A DNA stretch of 64,000 bases from Drosophila miranda (lineage: Eukaryota; Arthropoda; Insecta; Diptera; Drosophilidae). The position numbers and the translations under genes are program-made. Under the pieces are notes generated by a model, which worked only from the letters and a program-made list of their open reading frames with translations, searched no databases and was not told the DNA's origin. The first letter of the stretch is position 1. Each line of letters begins with the position of its first letter. Shown one piece after another: positions 42,118 to 54,254 of this stretch. The stretch lies in NCBI RefSeq assembly GCF_003369915.1, contig NC_046673.1, positions 6,804,001-6,868,000 of the forward strand, written 5' to 3'.

Positions 42118-44930
42118 TTTTTTTTTTTTTTTTTTTTTTTTCTGTATTAACTCTTAGTTTTATTAAATTTTATAAGCCTGGGACTTAACTAAAGCTAGAC
42201 AGGGAGCTGTATTGAGTTGGAGAGACCGGCAGGAAGTTCCGGGTCTCTGCGGGACGGCCGCAAAGCATTGCTTCGCAGGGACCATGGTTCCTCCTAGCCA
42301 CTCTCGTTCCTACGGCGCTCGCACCTACGCAGCTCCTTCATGGCGCCGGCTGCAAAGTTGCTCCAGGCCGACCATACCATGGGGTCTTCCACAATCTTCT
42401 CGATCAGGTTGTTCGGCGTGAGCTGCCCGCCGGCGGCTCGCCACAACTCCTCCCTAATAAGTGAGAAGCGCCCGCATTGAAAAATGATGTGCTCAGCGTC
42501 TTCAGTGGCGTCGCCGCACCACGAGCAGTTCGGCGAGTTCTCGTGGCCGAACCTCCAAAGGTAATGGCTGAAGCAGCCGTGTCCGCTCAGAAGCTGTGTG
42601 GAATGGAAATTGACCACACCGTGTCGCCTGCCGATCCAATATCGGACATCCGGAATCAGGCGGTGTGTCCACCGTCCTTTATCAGAGCCGTCCCAGCTGC
42701 TTTGCCATGCTCTGAGGCTTCCTTCACGGGCCTGCTTGCGCGCGTCTCTCCTTGCCGCGCCGGCCCGGATGGCCTCGGCCACGGCCCTCTCCTCAAGCAC
42801 CAGAAGGTCAATTGGAAGGACACCCGCCAGGACTAGGGCAGCGTCGTCGGATATGGTCCGAAAGCCGCAGCAGATCCGGAGCGCGCAGAGGCGATGAGTG
42901 GCTTTTACGCCCCTAGCGTAGCTGGCAACTTTAATTCCATCCGCCCATACGTCTGCTGCATAGGTCATGGCTGAGCGGACTACACTGGTCAGCAGAATCC
43001 TCCTCTCCTGCTTCGGGCCACGGGTGTTCAGCAGTATTCGGAACAGCGCCCGACTCGTGTTTGCCGCTTTCTCCTGGACGTAGCTTAGGTGTTCACGGAA
43101 ACTGAGCCTGGTGTCGATCATCACGCCCAGATACCGAATGGCTCGTTTCGACGATAGTCTCTGGTCGCCAACCCTGATGTGAGCGGTCTCCACAGTCGAA
43201 CGGGTGCTCACCAATACTGCCTCGGTTTTATGAGCGGCTATCTCTAGTCCCGCAGAGCGGAGCCAGTCTGCAATCAGCTGGATTGCGGTGTCACAATTTG
43301 CTTCGACGACGTCCAGGTGCTTGGCCACCACCGTCAGGGCGACATCATCTGCGTAGCAGGTTAGCTGACATCCGCCTGGAAGAGCTAATCTCATGACTCC
43401 ATCGTAGGCAATGTTCCATAATAGGGGACCCATCACTGATCCTTGGGGAACTCCTGCCGTTATGCCGTGAGTCTGCGCGCCGGCCTCCGTATTATACTCC
43501 AGCAGTCTTCCCGCGAAGTAGCTCCTTACGATTGCCTGAAGGTATTGGGGTACACCGCGCCGGTTAAGTGAGTCCAGGATGCACTCCCACTTCACCGTAT
43601 TGAAGGCGTTCCTGATGTCTAGGGTGACAATCAGGCAGTATTCCTTCTTGCCGCCCTTCCATCGAGTTCCCTCCACTGCCTTGGAGGCTATGTCAACTAC
43701 CCTGCCTATGGCGTCCACCGTTGACCTCCCACTCCTGAAGCCGTATTGGTTTGGTGAAAGTCCCCCAGCATCCTCGACGGCGTTGTCTAGTCTTCTACGG
43801 ATTATCTGTTCCAGAGTCTTCCCCAGCGAGTCGATTAAGCAAATCGGTCGAAACGAGGAGAGATCGTCCGGCGGCTTTCCTGGCTTTGGCAAGAGCACCA
43901 GGTGTTGCAACTTCCACTGCGGCGGAAATAGTCCTTCCCGCAGGCACTGCGTGAATGCCTTAGCAAACTCGTGCGGGTTGTATGCCATCGCCAGTTTTAC
44001 CGCACGGTTGGGGATTCCATCAGGGCCTGGAGCCTTCTTGGCCTTTAAGCTTTGGGCCAGGGCGACGATTTCGTCCTCCGTGACCGGTTCGACCGAGTAT
44101 GCAGGCTGGTGTGCGACGGCACTGCTGGCAAGACCGTGAGCCCCGGATGGGAACAATGCCTCAACAATCGTCCGCAACTGGTCTGGGTCAGACGGCGACC
44201 CCGCGTTGCTGCCATGCATTCGCTTCATTACCGTCTTGTAGGCACGTCCCCACGGATCCTTCTCGGCTGAGTCGCAAAGCTGCAGGAAGCACTCCCTCTT
44301 GCTCTCCTTGATGGCGTTCTTTAGGGCTTTTCTAGCTCCGCAGTACTCCGCCTGTAGCCTTGGCCAGCTAGTGCCACTCCTTCTGCGAGCCCGTTGATAT
44401 CGCCTTCTCGCTGACAGGCAAGTGCGTCTGGCCTCCTGGATCTCGTCATTCCACCAATAGGTCGGCGATTGCTTACCCTTGAATGGCCTCTTGCGACTCA
44501 TACTGGCATCGCATGCGAGCAGTAGGGACTCCAGAAGCTGGTTGACCATCTGTTGAGCTGAGCCTCCGACCTCCATATTCCTCAGCGCCTCCAAGAACCT
44601 TGGAATCCGCATTGATTCGGGATTGTAGGCTGCTCTCCGGTTTGTCTGCGTTGCCCTGGTCAGTCTGCAACCACCTTCTCCGCCTATCGAGAACACCACT
44701 GCCTCGTGGTCGCTGGCCGTATAGTGGTTCCCCAGGCGCCAGGTGGACAGAGGGGAAAGGCTGCTAGAGGCGAATGTAAGGTCGATGACTGACCCAGAGC
44801 CACCCCTGTTGAAGGTATTCGCGGTCCCCTGATTCAGCAATGCTACGTCCAACGCAGCGAAGGCCTCAAGCAGTACGTGTCCCTTGTATATGGCGTCCGA
44901 GCTGCTGCTTCTGGAGATGTCACTGCCCCA
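42118..44930 (-). mobile_element. R1-like LINE, 5'-truncated
   Basis: Insertion of 2813 bases in minus orientation in the CAG tract of the Q-rich gene. Its 3' end is a 24-base A run (T on the plus strand, 42118-42141) with about 150 bases of 3' UTR. A 13-base target duplication CTGCTGCTGGTGG flanks it (42105-42117, 44931-44943), though the target is itself repetitive. The 5' end falls inside the endonuclease, so it is truncated. There is no RNase H domain after the RT, which speaks against the LOA and I clades and for the R1 clade. Confidence 0.88.
42294..44930 (-). CDS. LINE ORF2: partial endonuclease and reverse transcriptase
   Basis: The frame enters from the host CAG tract (QQQ/WGSDIS) and continues 878 codons. 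The C-terminal part of the APE-type endonuclease is visible (GSVIDLTFAS, TASDHEAVVF). Reverse transcriptase follows, with KKAPGPDGIPN, LPKPGKPPDDLSSFRPICL, AGVPQGSVMGPLLWN and the catalytic CYADDVAL. Near the end CSWCGDATEDAEHIIFQC forms the zinc-binding motif typical of R1-clade ORF2. No stops interrupt it, so the truncated insertion is young. Confidence 0.88.
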   Translation of the reverse strand, partial: WGSDISRSSSSDAIYKGHVLLEAFAALDVALLNQGTANTFNRGGSGSVIDLTFASSSLSPLSTWRLGNHYTASDHEAVVFSIGGEGGCRLTRATQTNRRAAYNPESMRIPRFLEALRNMEVGGSAQQMVNQLLESLLLACDASMSRKRPFKGKQSPTYWWNDEIQEARRTCLSARRRYQRARRRSGTSWPRLQAEYCGARKALKNAIKESKRECFLQLCDSAEKDPWGRAYKTVMKRMHGSNAGSPSDPDQLRTIVEALFPSGAHGLASSAVAHQPAYSVEPVTEDEIVALAQSLKAKKAPGPDGIPNRAVKLAMAYNPHEFAKAFTQCLREGLFPPQWKLQHLVLLPKPGKPPDDLSSFRPICLIDSLGKTLEQIIRRRLDNAVEDAGGLSPNQYGFRSGRSTVDAIGRVVDIASKAVEGTRWKGGKKEYCLIVTLDIRNAFNTVKWECILDSLNRRGVPQYLQAIVRSYFAGRLLEYNTEAGAQTHGITAGVPQGSVMGPLLWNIAYDGVMRLALPGGCQLTCYADDVALTVVAKHLDVVEANCDTAIQLIADWLRSAGLEIAAHKTEAVLVSTRSTVETAHIRVGDQRLSSKRAIRYLGVMIDTRLSFREHLSYVQEKAANTSRALFRILLNTRGPKQERRILLTSVVRSAMTYAADVWADGIKVASYARGVKATHRLCALRICCGFRTISDDAALVLAGVLPIDLLVLEERAVAEAIRAGAARRDARKQAREGSLRAWQSSWDGSDKGRWTHRLIPDVRYWIGRRHGVVNFHSTQLLSGHGCFSHYLWRFGHENSPNCSWCGDATEDAEHIIFQCGRFSLIREELWRAAGGQLTPNNLIEKIVEDPMVWSAWSNFAAGAMKELRRCERRRNESG

Positions 44931-46298
44931 CTGCTGCTGGTGGTGGTGGTGGTGCTGCTGCTGCTGCTGGTGGTGGTGTTGCTGCTGCTGCTGCTGTATA
45001 TTGGCCTGATTGAAATTCATGCCCATGAGCTCCTGGTAAATGTGTCCGATGGCCATTTCCGTGGCACTGGGCAGATGTCCATGGGCGTGCAGGCCAATGT
45101 CGATGCCAGCCCCAGCTCCAGCCAGAGCTGCTGCCTCGGCTATGACCCTGGGCACTGTCGCTGGCGAAGGATGACGCGGATGCTGCTGCTGCTGTGGAAG
45201 CAGCGCTGCAGGTCCTGGCTGATTCGCGGCCTTGTGCTGCGGCTGCTGGGACATTGCCATGCCGCCCATTCCGGATGAAGAGGGTCCCTGAAATACGGAT
45301 AGAGTTGGGGTTTTCCTCAGAACAGCTAAGAAGGAGGGCATATTGGGCATATTCTAGCCAACGAATCATCGATTCCTAATTCATTGAAAGCCTAGAGCAC
45401 CACTTACCCCCGAGTAGCTTTGGCCGGATACTCCGGCCGATCCAGCCGCAATCTGACTGGAGCTTTGGTCGAAGCCCGGCGGCGGTTTTTTGTTCTTGTC
45501 CTCCTCCAAGCCCATGTAGTTGGCGCCAAACAGCGCATAATTCTCGGCCGCCTTGAAGTACTGGGCGGAGCCGTTCTCCGGATCCTTGCTGTTGTCGCCG
45601 TAGAGAGAGCGCATCACTTCGTGTATAAAGTCCGAGGCGGTCCCGCTCACCGCTAGAGCGGGCGGCTCCCAGACCCCAGGGGTAGTATCATCGATGGTTG
45701 GCTGCCAGATGCGCTTGGCCACCTGGCTCGAAACTTTGCCTAAAGCGCGAGACAAACGCGTGGATTATATTTAGTTTAGAGGATTTAGAGTACACTCCCT
45801 CAGAGGCAGCAATCGCATCGTCCTCATCGTCATCGTCAAAATACTTTGAGTTGAAGCTATTCTCCGACATCTTTTTGTGCGAGAAAGAAATGAAAATGTT
45901 TATTGGAAAGAAACACCGCTGAACGAGAACCTTCACTGCTTCGAGCGAAATGGAAGCAATCGGATCCCAGTCGTGTGTTCGTTTGTTTATGGCGATCGGT
46001 TGCACAAAAAAAATTGATTTATGGGAAATTTATTTTATTTATGCGGAGTTGTCTACTAATACACGCTGAAGTTTCTCGGAATTACTGCCCGACACAGACG
46101 CCTACCACGACAGTGCTGCCCAGTCAGAGGTCGTGGAGGCTTGAGTGCTGTGTGTGCGTGTGTGTATCAGTGGATGAACTATTGGCAGCACTGGTTAATC
46201 TTTTTGTGTATTGGTGAACGAAAAATGCCGGCATACACATGCCCACAGAAGTCTTAAAGTGAGACTTCTGCGGATCGAAGAAATATCAATCCAATCCA

Positions 46299-46556
46299 TT
46301 GCATTTTGCGCAGAAGAAGCGATGTCTCACTTTGGGCGACTTTTTCAGTGCTGCCAATTATTTAAGGGAGATAGTTCTCTGCTCTGAGGCATCTATCATG
46401 GAACACGAGTGTGTAGAGGCCGGTGCCGCAAATATTTGGAATATTTCATTGCACTTTGATGATTCTCCATCGCCATTTGCACTTGTTGGCTTCAAAAACC
46501 ATAAGCGCCCTCAAATTCATCCACTAATTGCCTGGCAAGCCGCACATTTCGAATAA
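46299..46556 (+). CDS. Small conserved frame, unit 7
   Basis: Open and identical in frame to unit 2 (DFFSAAN, EHECVE, NIWN). Confidence 0.33.
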   Translation: MHFAQKKRCLTLGDFFSAANYLREIVLCSEASIMEHECVEAGAANIWNISLHFDDSPSPFALVGFKNHKRPQIHPLIAWQAAHFE

Positions 46557-46874
46557 AATATATAAAAATCTACCATTTACCATATTTACCTTCTTTTTTC
46601 TGTGGAAAAGATTAAGTTTTTGAAAAACAAAGCACTTTATTTTCACTGTAAAAATGGCAAATAGTATTTGCAACGAAAAGTAAAGCTACTGAAGGTAGAA
46701 AAACTTCATTGTTACTATCGATACATCGATGTTTCTTCAACTATCGATGGAAGAAAGAGCGCCAACTGCTTGGGTTTGATTATTCGTACAATTTTGCTCA
46801 TGATCCGACATCAAATACCTTAATTTTGATATTCCGTTTAGTATTTTTAAGCATTTTTAACATTTATTATAAAA

Positions 46875-47382
46875 TTAATTAACAGACGACTCGGAAATGG
46901 CGTAACAGAAGCCCGAGCCAGCTCCGGCCAACTTCACGCGTCCCGGGATTTCCACGAGTGTAGGGCTGCATCTGGAAATTGATCGAAAATTGAATTTAAA
47001 GCCAATCCACTGGCAGAAGGGAGATTCTTACACATTCTCTGTACTGTTGTTGCCACAGTTTCCGTGCTCGTTCCAGCCCCAGGTGTAGATCTCGCCGGCT
47101 GTAGTCCGCAGCAGGCCGTGCTCTGCCCCCATGTGCACGCGAGCAGGCGTCTGGCCGTCGGGCAGTCGGAGGCTCAGTGGCTGGGGCACCGCCTGCTGCT
47201 CGCTGATCGAGCCCGTGCCCAGCTGTCCGTAGCAGTTGCGGCCCCACATGAGGATCTCGTTGTTGCGGAGCAGCGCCGCATTGTGGGTCCAGCCGACGGC
47301 CAGCTGCCGCACGTCCTCCTCGAAGAGGAAGGCGTTGGACTGGTCTTTTGACCAGAAATGCTGCCCCACCAAACTCAAAGAG
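46875..47382 (-). pseudogene. SERGEF-like tail, unit 7
   Basis: Open across the intron, same protein sequence as unit 6. Confidence 0.8.
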
Positions 47383-48684
47383 CTGTCAAAGTTGAATAAG
47401 TTAAAGTAAAAAAAAAACGTAAATACATTTTTTAAAATCTATATGAAGGCGCGGTGGACGTGCCTCAACTGTTAAAGTTGAATGAGTCGAATCCTCCAGA
47501 AATCAGGAAAAACAAACAAATTATGAATATGTACGCAGAAGAATAAACCGTTTGTTTCATCCACGAGATTCGCAATGTACAACTTTCTAGCTTAAGGATT
47601 ACACATGCATTTTCTCAATATAAAAACAAAGACCTCCTGATTATAGACGTCCGCCACGACCGTATCTGCGACGGAGGCAACTCCTCCGCAGCACCTCCGC
47701 AACTTTTTGTGAAAATATGTTGAACGAAAAATCGGTAGAACATTTTTTTTTTCATCGAAAAAACATGCCAATCGCAATTCATGTTTTTTTTTCCCATGTA
47801 AATTTAATAAATTTTTAATTGAAAGACATCTGAAGAAGATTCAGTTTAGTCAATAGAAACAGTGCCAGTATTAGGAAAAAAATATATACATACATATATG
47901 TATGAGAAAACAGCTCTTGTCGGCCTTTTTATAGGAAAAGCAGCCTGCAGTCGGCGCTGCAGCTGCGCAGTAGCGATGGACGCGTCAAAATGGCGGAACG
48001 TGGACTTATCGATAGGTCCCTCATAAATATTTCTCGTTTTTGATATTTCGGGTAATGTTACTAGCTAACTAGAACCCTCAGCCTTGCCCAGAAACTTTAA
48101 TCCGATTGACGAATCATTTTCCCACAAGACTGGTTCATTTTAAAGCAGCTTCAGCTCTTGAATTTGAATTTTCAATGGTTGGGACCGGTTGCTACCGATT
48201 CATACTCGATTCAAATAGAGCGAAAAAGAGAACCTTAACTGATTTAATGAGAGCGCAAAAAGAGCCAATAACCGTTTCGAAGAAAGCAATTCGACCATCA
48301 ATACTATCGATTGGATGCAAGTGGTGTGCGCCAAATAGAAATTGTTTGAAAGTGAATGAGCGAAAAGGATTTAGATCCAATCCATTGGAATAAATGATTT
48401 GAGAGCGGTCACCGCAGGTAGAGTTCAGTATTCTAGGGATGGTTGTTAAATATGTATTGATATATAAATTTTTTGATATATATGGACTTATATGTCTGAT
48501 ATTTTTTGGCTGGGCGAACATATTAACATGAATATTTTTCTCAGATTTGGCCGAGTCGATACTATTTTTCTGTTGGCTCAGGACGTAAGATCAAATATAT
48601 CCGCGACTTTTGATTCTACTTATCGATGTACAGGAAGCTGCGAACATCGGTACTTTTGTGCGATAGTCTGATAAAATCCGGCGG

Positions 48685-49820
48685 TTACATGCCTTTATTT
48701 TGAAAATAACAAGCCGCCTGCTGCTTCAGAGCCGCCTGCTGCTTCAGAGCCGCCTGCTGCTGCTGCTTCAGAGCCGCCTGCTGCTTCAGAGCCGCCTGCT
48801 GCTGCTGCTTCAGAGCCGCCTGCTGCTGCTGCTGGAGAGCCGCCTGCTGCTGCTGCTGCTGGTGGTGGTGCTGCTGCTGCTGCTGCTGGTGGTGGTGGTG
48901 GTGCTGCTGCTGCTGCTGGTGGTGGTGTTGCTGCTGCTGCTGCTGTATATTGGCCTGATTGAAATTCATGCCCATGAGCTCCTGGTAAATGTGTCCGATG
49001 GCCATTTCCGTGGCACTGGGCAGATGTCCATGGGCGTGCAGGCCAATGTCTATGCCAGCCCCAGCTCCAGCCAGAGCTGCTGCCTCGGCTATGACCCTGG
49101 GCACTGTCGCTGGCGAAGGATGACGCGGATGCTGCTGCTGCTGTGGAAGCAGCGCTGCAGGTCCTGGCTGATTCGTGGCCTTGTGCTGCGGCTGCTGGGA
49201 CATTGCCATGCCGCCCATTCCGGATGAAGAGGGTCCCTGAAATACGGATAGAGTTGGGGTTTTCCTCAGAACAGCTAAGAAGGAGGGCATATTGGGCATA
49301 TTCTAGCCAACGAATCATCGATTCCTAATTCATTGAAAGCCTAGAGCACCACTTACCCCCGAGTAGCTTTGGCCGGATACTCCGGCCGATCCAGCCGCAA
49401 TCTGACTGGAGCTTTGGTCGAAGCCCGGCGGCGGTTTTTTGTTCTTGTCCTCCTCCAAGCCCATGTAGTTGGCGCCAAACAGCGCATAATTCTCGGCCGC
49501 CTTGAAGTACTGGGCGGAGCCGTTCTCCGGATCCTTGCTGTTGTCGCCGTAGAGAGAGCGCATCACTTCGTGTATAAAGTCCGAGGCGGTCCCGCTCACC
49601 GCTAGAGCGGGCGGCTCCCAGACCCCAGGGGTAGTATCATCGATGGTTGGCTGCCAGATGCGCTTGGCCACCTGGCTCGAAACTTTGCCTAAAGCGCGAG
49701 ACAAACGCGTGGATTATATTTAGTTTAGAGGATTCATTGGTACACACCCTCAGAGGCAGCAATCGCTTCGTCCTCATCGTCATCGTCCAAATACTTTGAG
49801 TTGAAGCTATTCTCCGACAT
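48685..49820 (-). CDS. Glutamine-rich protein, copy 7
   Basis: Exons 49748-49820, 49357-49688 and 48685-49236, 318 residues, short-type tail. Carries the extra HHHQQQQQQ block also seen in copy 1, so these two copies share a tract structure. One acidic residue is changed (DEDEA). Confidence 0.7.
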
Positions 49821-50248
49821 CTTTTTGTGCGAGAAAGAAATGAAAATGTTTATTGGAAAGAAACACCGCTGAACGAGAACCTTCACTGCTTCGAGCGAAA
49901 TGGAAGCAATCGGATCCCAGTCGTGTGTTCGTTTGTTTATGGCGATCGGTTGCACAAAAAAAATTGATTTATGGGAAATTTATTTTATTTATGCGGAGTT
50001 GTCTACTAATACACGCTGAAGTTTCTCGGAATTACTGCCCGACACAGACGCCTACCACGACAGTGCTGCCCAGTCAGAGGTCGTGGAGGCTTGAGTGCTG
50101 TGTGTGCGTGTGTGTATCAGTGGATGAACTATTGGCAGCACTGGTTAATCTTTTTGTGTATTGGTGAACGAAAAATGCCGGCATACACATGGCCACAGAA
50201 GTCTTAAAGTGAGACTTCTGCGGATCGAAGAAATATCAATCCAATCCA

Positions 50249-50506
50249 TTGCATTTTGCGCAGAAGAAGCGATGTCTCACTTTGGGCGACTTTTTCAGTG
50301 CTGCCAATTATTTAAGGGAGATAGTTCTCTGCTCTGAGGCATCTATCATGGAACACGAGTGTGTAGAGGCCGGTGCCGCAAATATTTGGAATACTTCATT
50401 GCACTTTGATGATTCTCCATCGCCATTTGCACTTGTTGGCTTCAAAAACCATAAGCGCCCTCAAATTCATCCACTAATTGCCTGGCAAGCCGCACATTTC
50501 GAATAA
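50249..50506 (+). CDS. Small conserved frame, unit 8
   Basis: Open, DFFSAAN variant, with an I-to-T change (IWNTSLH). Confidence 0.33.
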   Translation: MHFAQKKRCLTLGDFFSAANYLREIVLCSEASIMEHECVEAGAANIWNTSLHFDDSPSPFALVGFKNHKRPQIHPLIAWQAAHFE

Positions 50507-50839
50507 AATATATAAATATCTACCATTTACCATATTTACCTTCTTTTTTCTGTGGAAAAGATTAAGTTTTTGAAAAACAAAGCACTTTATTTTCACTGTA
50601 AAAATGGCAAATAGTATTTGCAACGAAAATTCCGCGGAGTTCAAGTAAAGCTGCTGAAGGTTGAAAAACTTCATTGTTACTATCGATACATCGATGTTTC
50701 TTCAACTATCGATGGAAGAAAGAGCGCCAACTGCTTGGGTTTGATTATTCGTACAATTTTGCTCATGATCCGACATCAAATACCTTAATTTCGATATTCC
50801 GTTTAGTATTTTTAAGCATTTTTAACATTTATTATAAAA

Positions 50840-51347
50840 TTAATTAACAGACGACTCGGAAATGGCGTAACAGAAGCCCGAGCCAGCTCCGGCCAACTTC
50901 ACGCGTCCCGGGATTTCCACGAGTGTAGGGCTGCATCTGGAAATTAATCGAAAATTGAATTTAAAGCCAATCCACTGGCAGAAGGGAGATTCTTACACAT
51001 TCTCTGTACTGTTGTTGCCACAGTTTCCGTGCTCGTTCCAGCCCCAGGTGTAGATCTCGCCGGCTGTAGTCCGCAGCAGGCCGTGCTCTGCCCCCATGTG
51101 CACGCGAGCAGGCGTCTGGCCGTCGGGCAGTCGGAGGCTCAGTGGCTGGGGCACCGCCTGCTGCTCGCTGATCGAGCCCGTGCCCAGCTGTCCGTAGCAG
51201 TTGCGGCCCCACATGAGGATCTCGTTGTTGCGGAGCAGCGCCGCATTGTGGGTCCAGCCGACGGCCAGCTGCCGCACGTCCTCCTCGAAGAGGAAGGCGT
51301 TGGACTGGTCTTTTGACCAGAAATGCCGCCCCACCAAACTCAAAGAG
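50840..51347 (-). pseudogene. SERGEF-like tail, unit 8
   Basis: Open across the intron, with a private Q-to-R change (LVGRHFW). Confidence 0.8.
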
Positions 51348-53250
51348 CTGTCAAAGTTGAATAAGTTAAAGTAAAAAAAAAACGTAAATACATTTTTTAA
51401 AATCTATATGAAGGAGCGGTGGACGTGCCTCAACTGTTAAAGTTGAATGAGTCGAATCCTCCAGAAATCAGGAAAAACAAACAAATTATGAATATGTACG
51501 CAGAAGAATAAACCGTTTGTTTCATCCACGAGATTCGCAATGTACAACTTTCTAGCTTAAGGATTACACATGCATTTTCTCAATATAAAAACAAAGACCT
51601 CCTGATTATAGACGTCCGCCACGACCGTATCTGCGACGGAGGCAACTCCTCCGCAGCACCTCCGCAGCACCTCCGCAACTTTTTGTGAAAATATGTTGAA
51701 CGAAAAATCGGTAAAACATTTTTTTTTTCATCGAAAAAACATGCCATTCGCAATTCATGTTTTTTTTTCCCATGTAAATTTAATAAATTTTTAATTGAAA
51801 GACATCTGAAGAAGATTCAGTTTAGTCAATAGAAACAGTGCCAGTATTAGGAAAAAAATATATACATACATATATGTATGAGAAAACAGCTCTTGTCGGC
51901 CTTTTTATAGGAAAAGCAGCCTGCAGTCGGCGCTGCAGCTGCGCAGTAGCGATGGACGCGTCAAAATGGCGGAACGTGGACTTATCGATAGGTCCCTCAT
52001 AAATATTTCTCGTTTTTGATATTTCGGGTAATGTTACTAGCTAACTAGAACCCTCAGCCTTGCCCAGAAACTTTAATCCGATTGACGAATCATTTTCCCA
52101 CAAGACTGGTTCATTTTAAAGCAGCTTCAGCTCTTGAATTTGAATTTTCAATGGTTGGGACCGGTTGCTACCGATTCATACTCGATTCAAATAGAGCGAA
52201 AAAGAGAACCTTAACTGATTTAATGAGAGCGCAAAAAGAGCCAATAACCGTTTCGAAGAAAGCAATTCGACCATCAATACTATCGATTGGATGCAAGTGG
52301 TGTGCGCCAAATAGAAATTGTTTGAAAGTGAATGAGCGAAAAGGATTTAGATCCAATCCATTGGAATAAATGATTTGAGAGCGGTCACCGCAGGTAGAGT
52401 TCAGTATTCTAGGGATGGTTGTTAAATATGTATTGATATATAAATTTTTTGATATATATCGACTTATATGTCTGATATTTTTTGGCTGGGCGAACATATT
52501 AACATGAATATTTTTCTCAGATTTGGCCGAGTCGATACTATTTTTCTGTTGGCTCAGGACGTAAGATCAAATATATCCGCGACTTTTGATTCTACTTATC
52601 GATGTACAGGAAGCTGCGAACATCGGTACTTTTGTGCGATAGTATGATAAAATCCGGCGGTTACATGCCTTTATTTTGAAAATAACAAGCCGCCCATAAA
52701 ATTGTATTCATTCAAATAGTAACCACTCAACTTAACCACTGTTCATCATCAGCGATCTTTTCTTTTTCCCTGAAGAACATGTGTTTGATTCCAAAAGTAA
52801 CGAAACTCCTGGTGCTAAAAAATGAAGCTAGGAAGCCGCAAAGGTTACCTTTACAAAGCCAGTGCTGCCAATGCGGGGACAGAAAATATATCGTTTTCGC
52901 CGGCTTTGTCAACCGGAATAGGCCAAACATTTGTTCAGATATGGTCAACAAATCTGGCAATTAATAGTCAGTTCAGTGAGTGTTCTGTGTAAAAATTGTG
53001 AAGCTAGAAATAAGTTACAATAAAACGCCTAAGTTCGCCTGTATTTTCAGTAGTAATTTCGAACTGGATGGTTCGCAGCCTCCCTGAAAAAAGCAACGCG
53101 TGCGTGGATTCTGCCGAAGACCAATCCAAAAAGAAGTGAAAAGTGAACAAATAGCACAGTAATTCGAATTACTTTCTTCAATTAGTGCACATACGTACGT
53201 ATTTATTGTCTGAAAATCAGAATCAGTGAGAATCCCAATGTTCTATCAGA

Positions 53251-53639
53251 ATGAACGGTCATCATCGCAAGAGAAAGTGGCAAGCTGGGCGCGGTGAGGA
53301 TCTCACCCCCGACGACCGTATTGAGTTAATTGCCGAGTTGATGGCTAAACTAGACGGAGTCAATTTCGTCGCCGACTTTTTCCACATCCGTCGACTGAAA
53401 CTGCTGATCACCGACTGCCTGCCCGACCACAAGGAGCAGCTGCTACGCATTCTCATAGGCTGTGTGACCCGGCCACAGCTAGCTACGCCCAAATTGTGAG
53501 TCTCCTCTGCAACGACTTTGATCTCCTGATGGTCGACTGCATCCGCGCCCTGATGGTGGTCCACCAGAAGGCACTCATCGATGGCAAGTGGGAGAAGGCG
53601 CGCGGCCTGGAGAGCTTCTTCGCCGAGCAATGCAAGTGA
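53251..53639 (+). pseudogene. Cbp80-like small protein, copy 3, frameshifted
   Basis: Thirteen bases are missing near 53473 (the CCCCCCAGCCCGG part), so the frame stops after 82 residues; the original frame resumes beyond. It also has a G-to-D change (LLITDCLP). Confidence 0.6.
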
Positions 53640-53856
53640 CATAGCATAGAAGGGCCCTGGCTATGCAGTTTGATCACTGCACTGCCCCTGTTCGGACACG
53701 ATACGTAATACATATCAAACTCTCGGTAAACAAAACATAGCATATTCAATAACACGACATTAACACACGAGCCTAACACACGAGCCAAATAAACGAAGAA
53801 TCTAGGCAACGATATTGGTGCACTTTAAGGATTTGTTTTAGGTACTACTCGTATTA

Positions 53857-54017
53857 TTATTTATTCAACAGAAATTCCCCACCATCCAGCCCCGCAACCC
53901 ACTCGACAATCCGTTTGAAGAACTCAGCGTCGACCAGCTCGACGATCCGCACATTCCCATTTTGTCATCTTCGCTGCAGCTAACCAGGGGCTCCATGGCC
54001 CCCAGGTAGATGGGCAC
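53857..54017 (-). pseudogene. Last exon of an unidentified gene, copy 3
   Basis: Same as copy 1, with the shared frameshift. Confidence 0.45.
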
Positions 54018-54254
54018 CTGAAATCACACCACAAATAGGATGTGTGGGGAAATTATCCACATGCACATGCCCCTCTGTACTAACATCTTGGCTCACTCAA
54101 ATTTCACAATTTTATTTTGAAGAGTGAGAGGTTTTAGATTGGCTAACGACCCAACAAAATTTTGGATCAAGCTCAAACTGCCATTTGATTATGTTTATTA
54201 AACATACGAGTAAAATCTGTGTCCAACAAAGGGTGGGGGGGGTGTGCATTAAAG

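Larger units (their letters stand above)
39022..45783. repeat. Tandem unit 6, short type, split by LINE
   Basis: After removing the LINE at 42118-44930 and one target duplication the unit is about 3.9 kb, short type. The 40636-41933 spacer has no gene and matches unit 1 in a TATATATCG variant near 41733. Confidence 0.93.
41934..45870 (-). pseudogene. Glutamine-rich protein, copy 6, interrupted by LINE
   Basis: Exon 1 ends at the ATG at 45868-45870, exon 2 is 45408-45739, and exon 3 starts at 45287 and is broken at 44931 by the LINE; the 3' remainder is 41934-42117. The exon 1 donor also differs from other copies (GAGGGAGTGTAC, so the usual GTGTGT is lost). From exon 3 the frame runs straight into the LINE endonuclease/RT frame without a stop. 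Confidence 0.85.
45784..49733. repeat. Tandem unit 7, short type
   Basis: Complete short unit. Its first bases differ from other units (GATTTAGAGTACACTCC in place of GATTCATTGGTACACACC), which changes the first-exon donor of the Q-rich copy ending here. About 14 bases are missing near 46678. The 47383-48684 spacer holds no gene. Confidence 0.95.
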
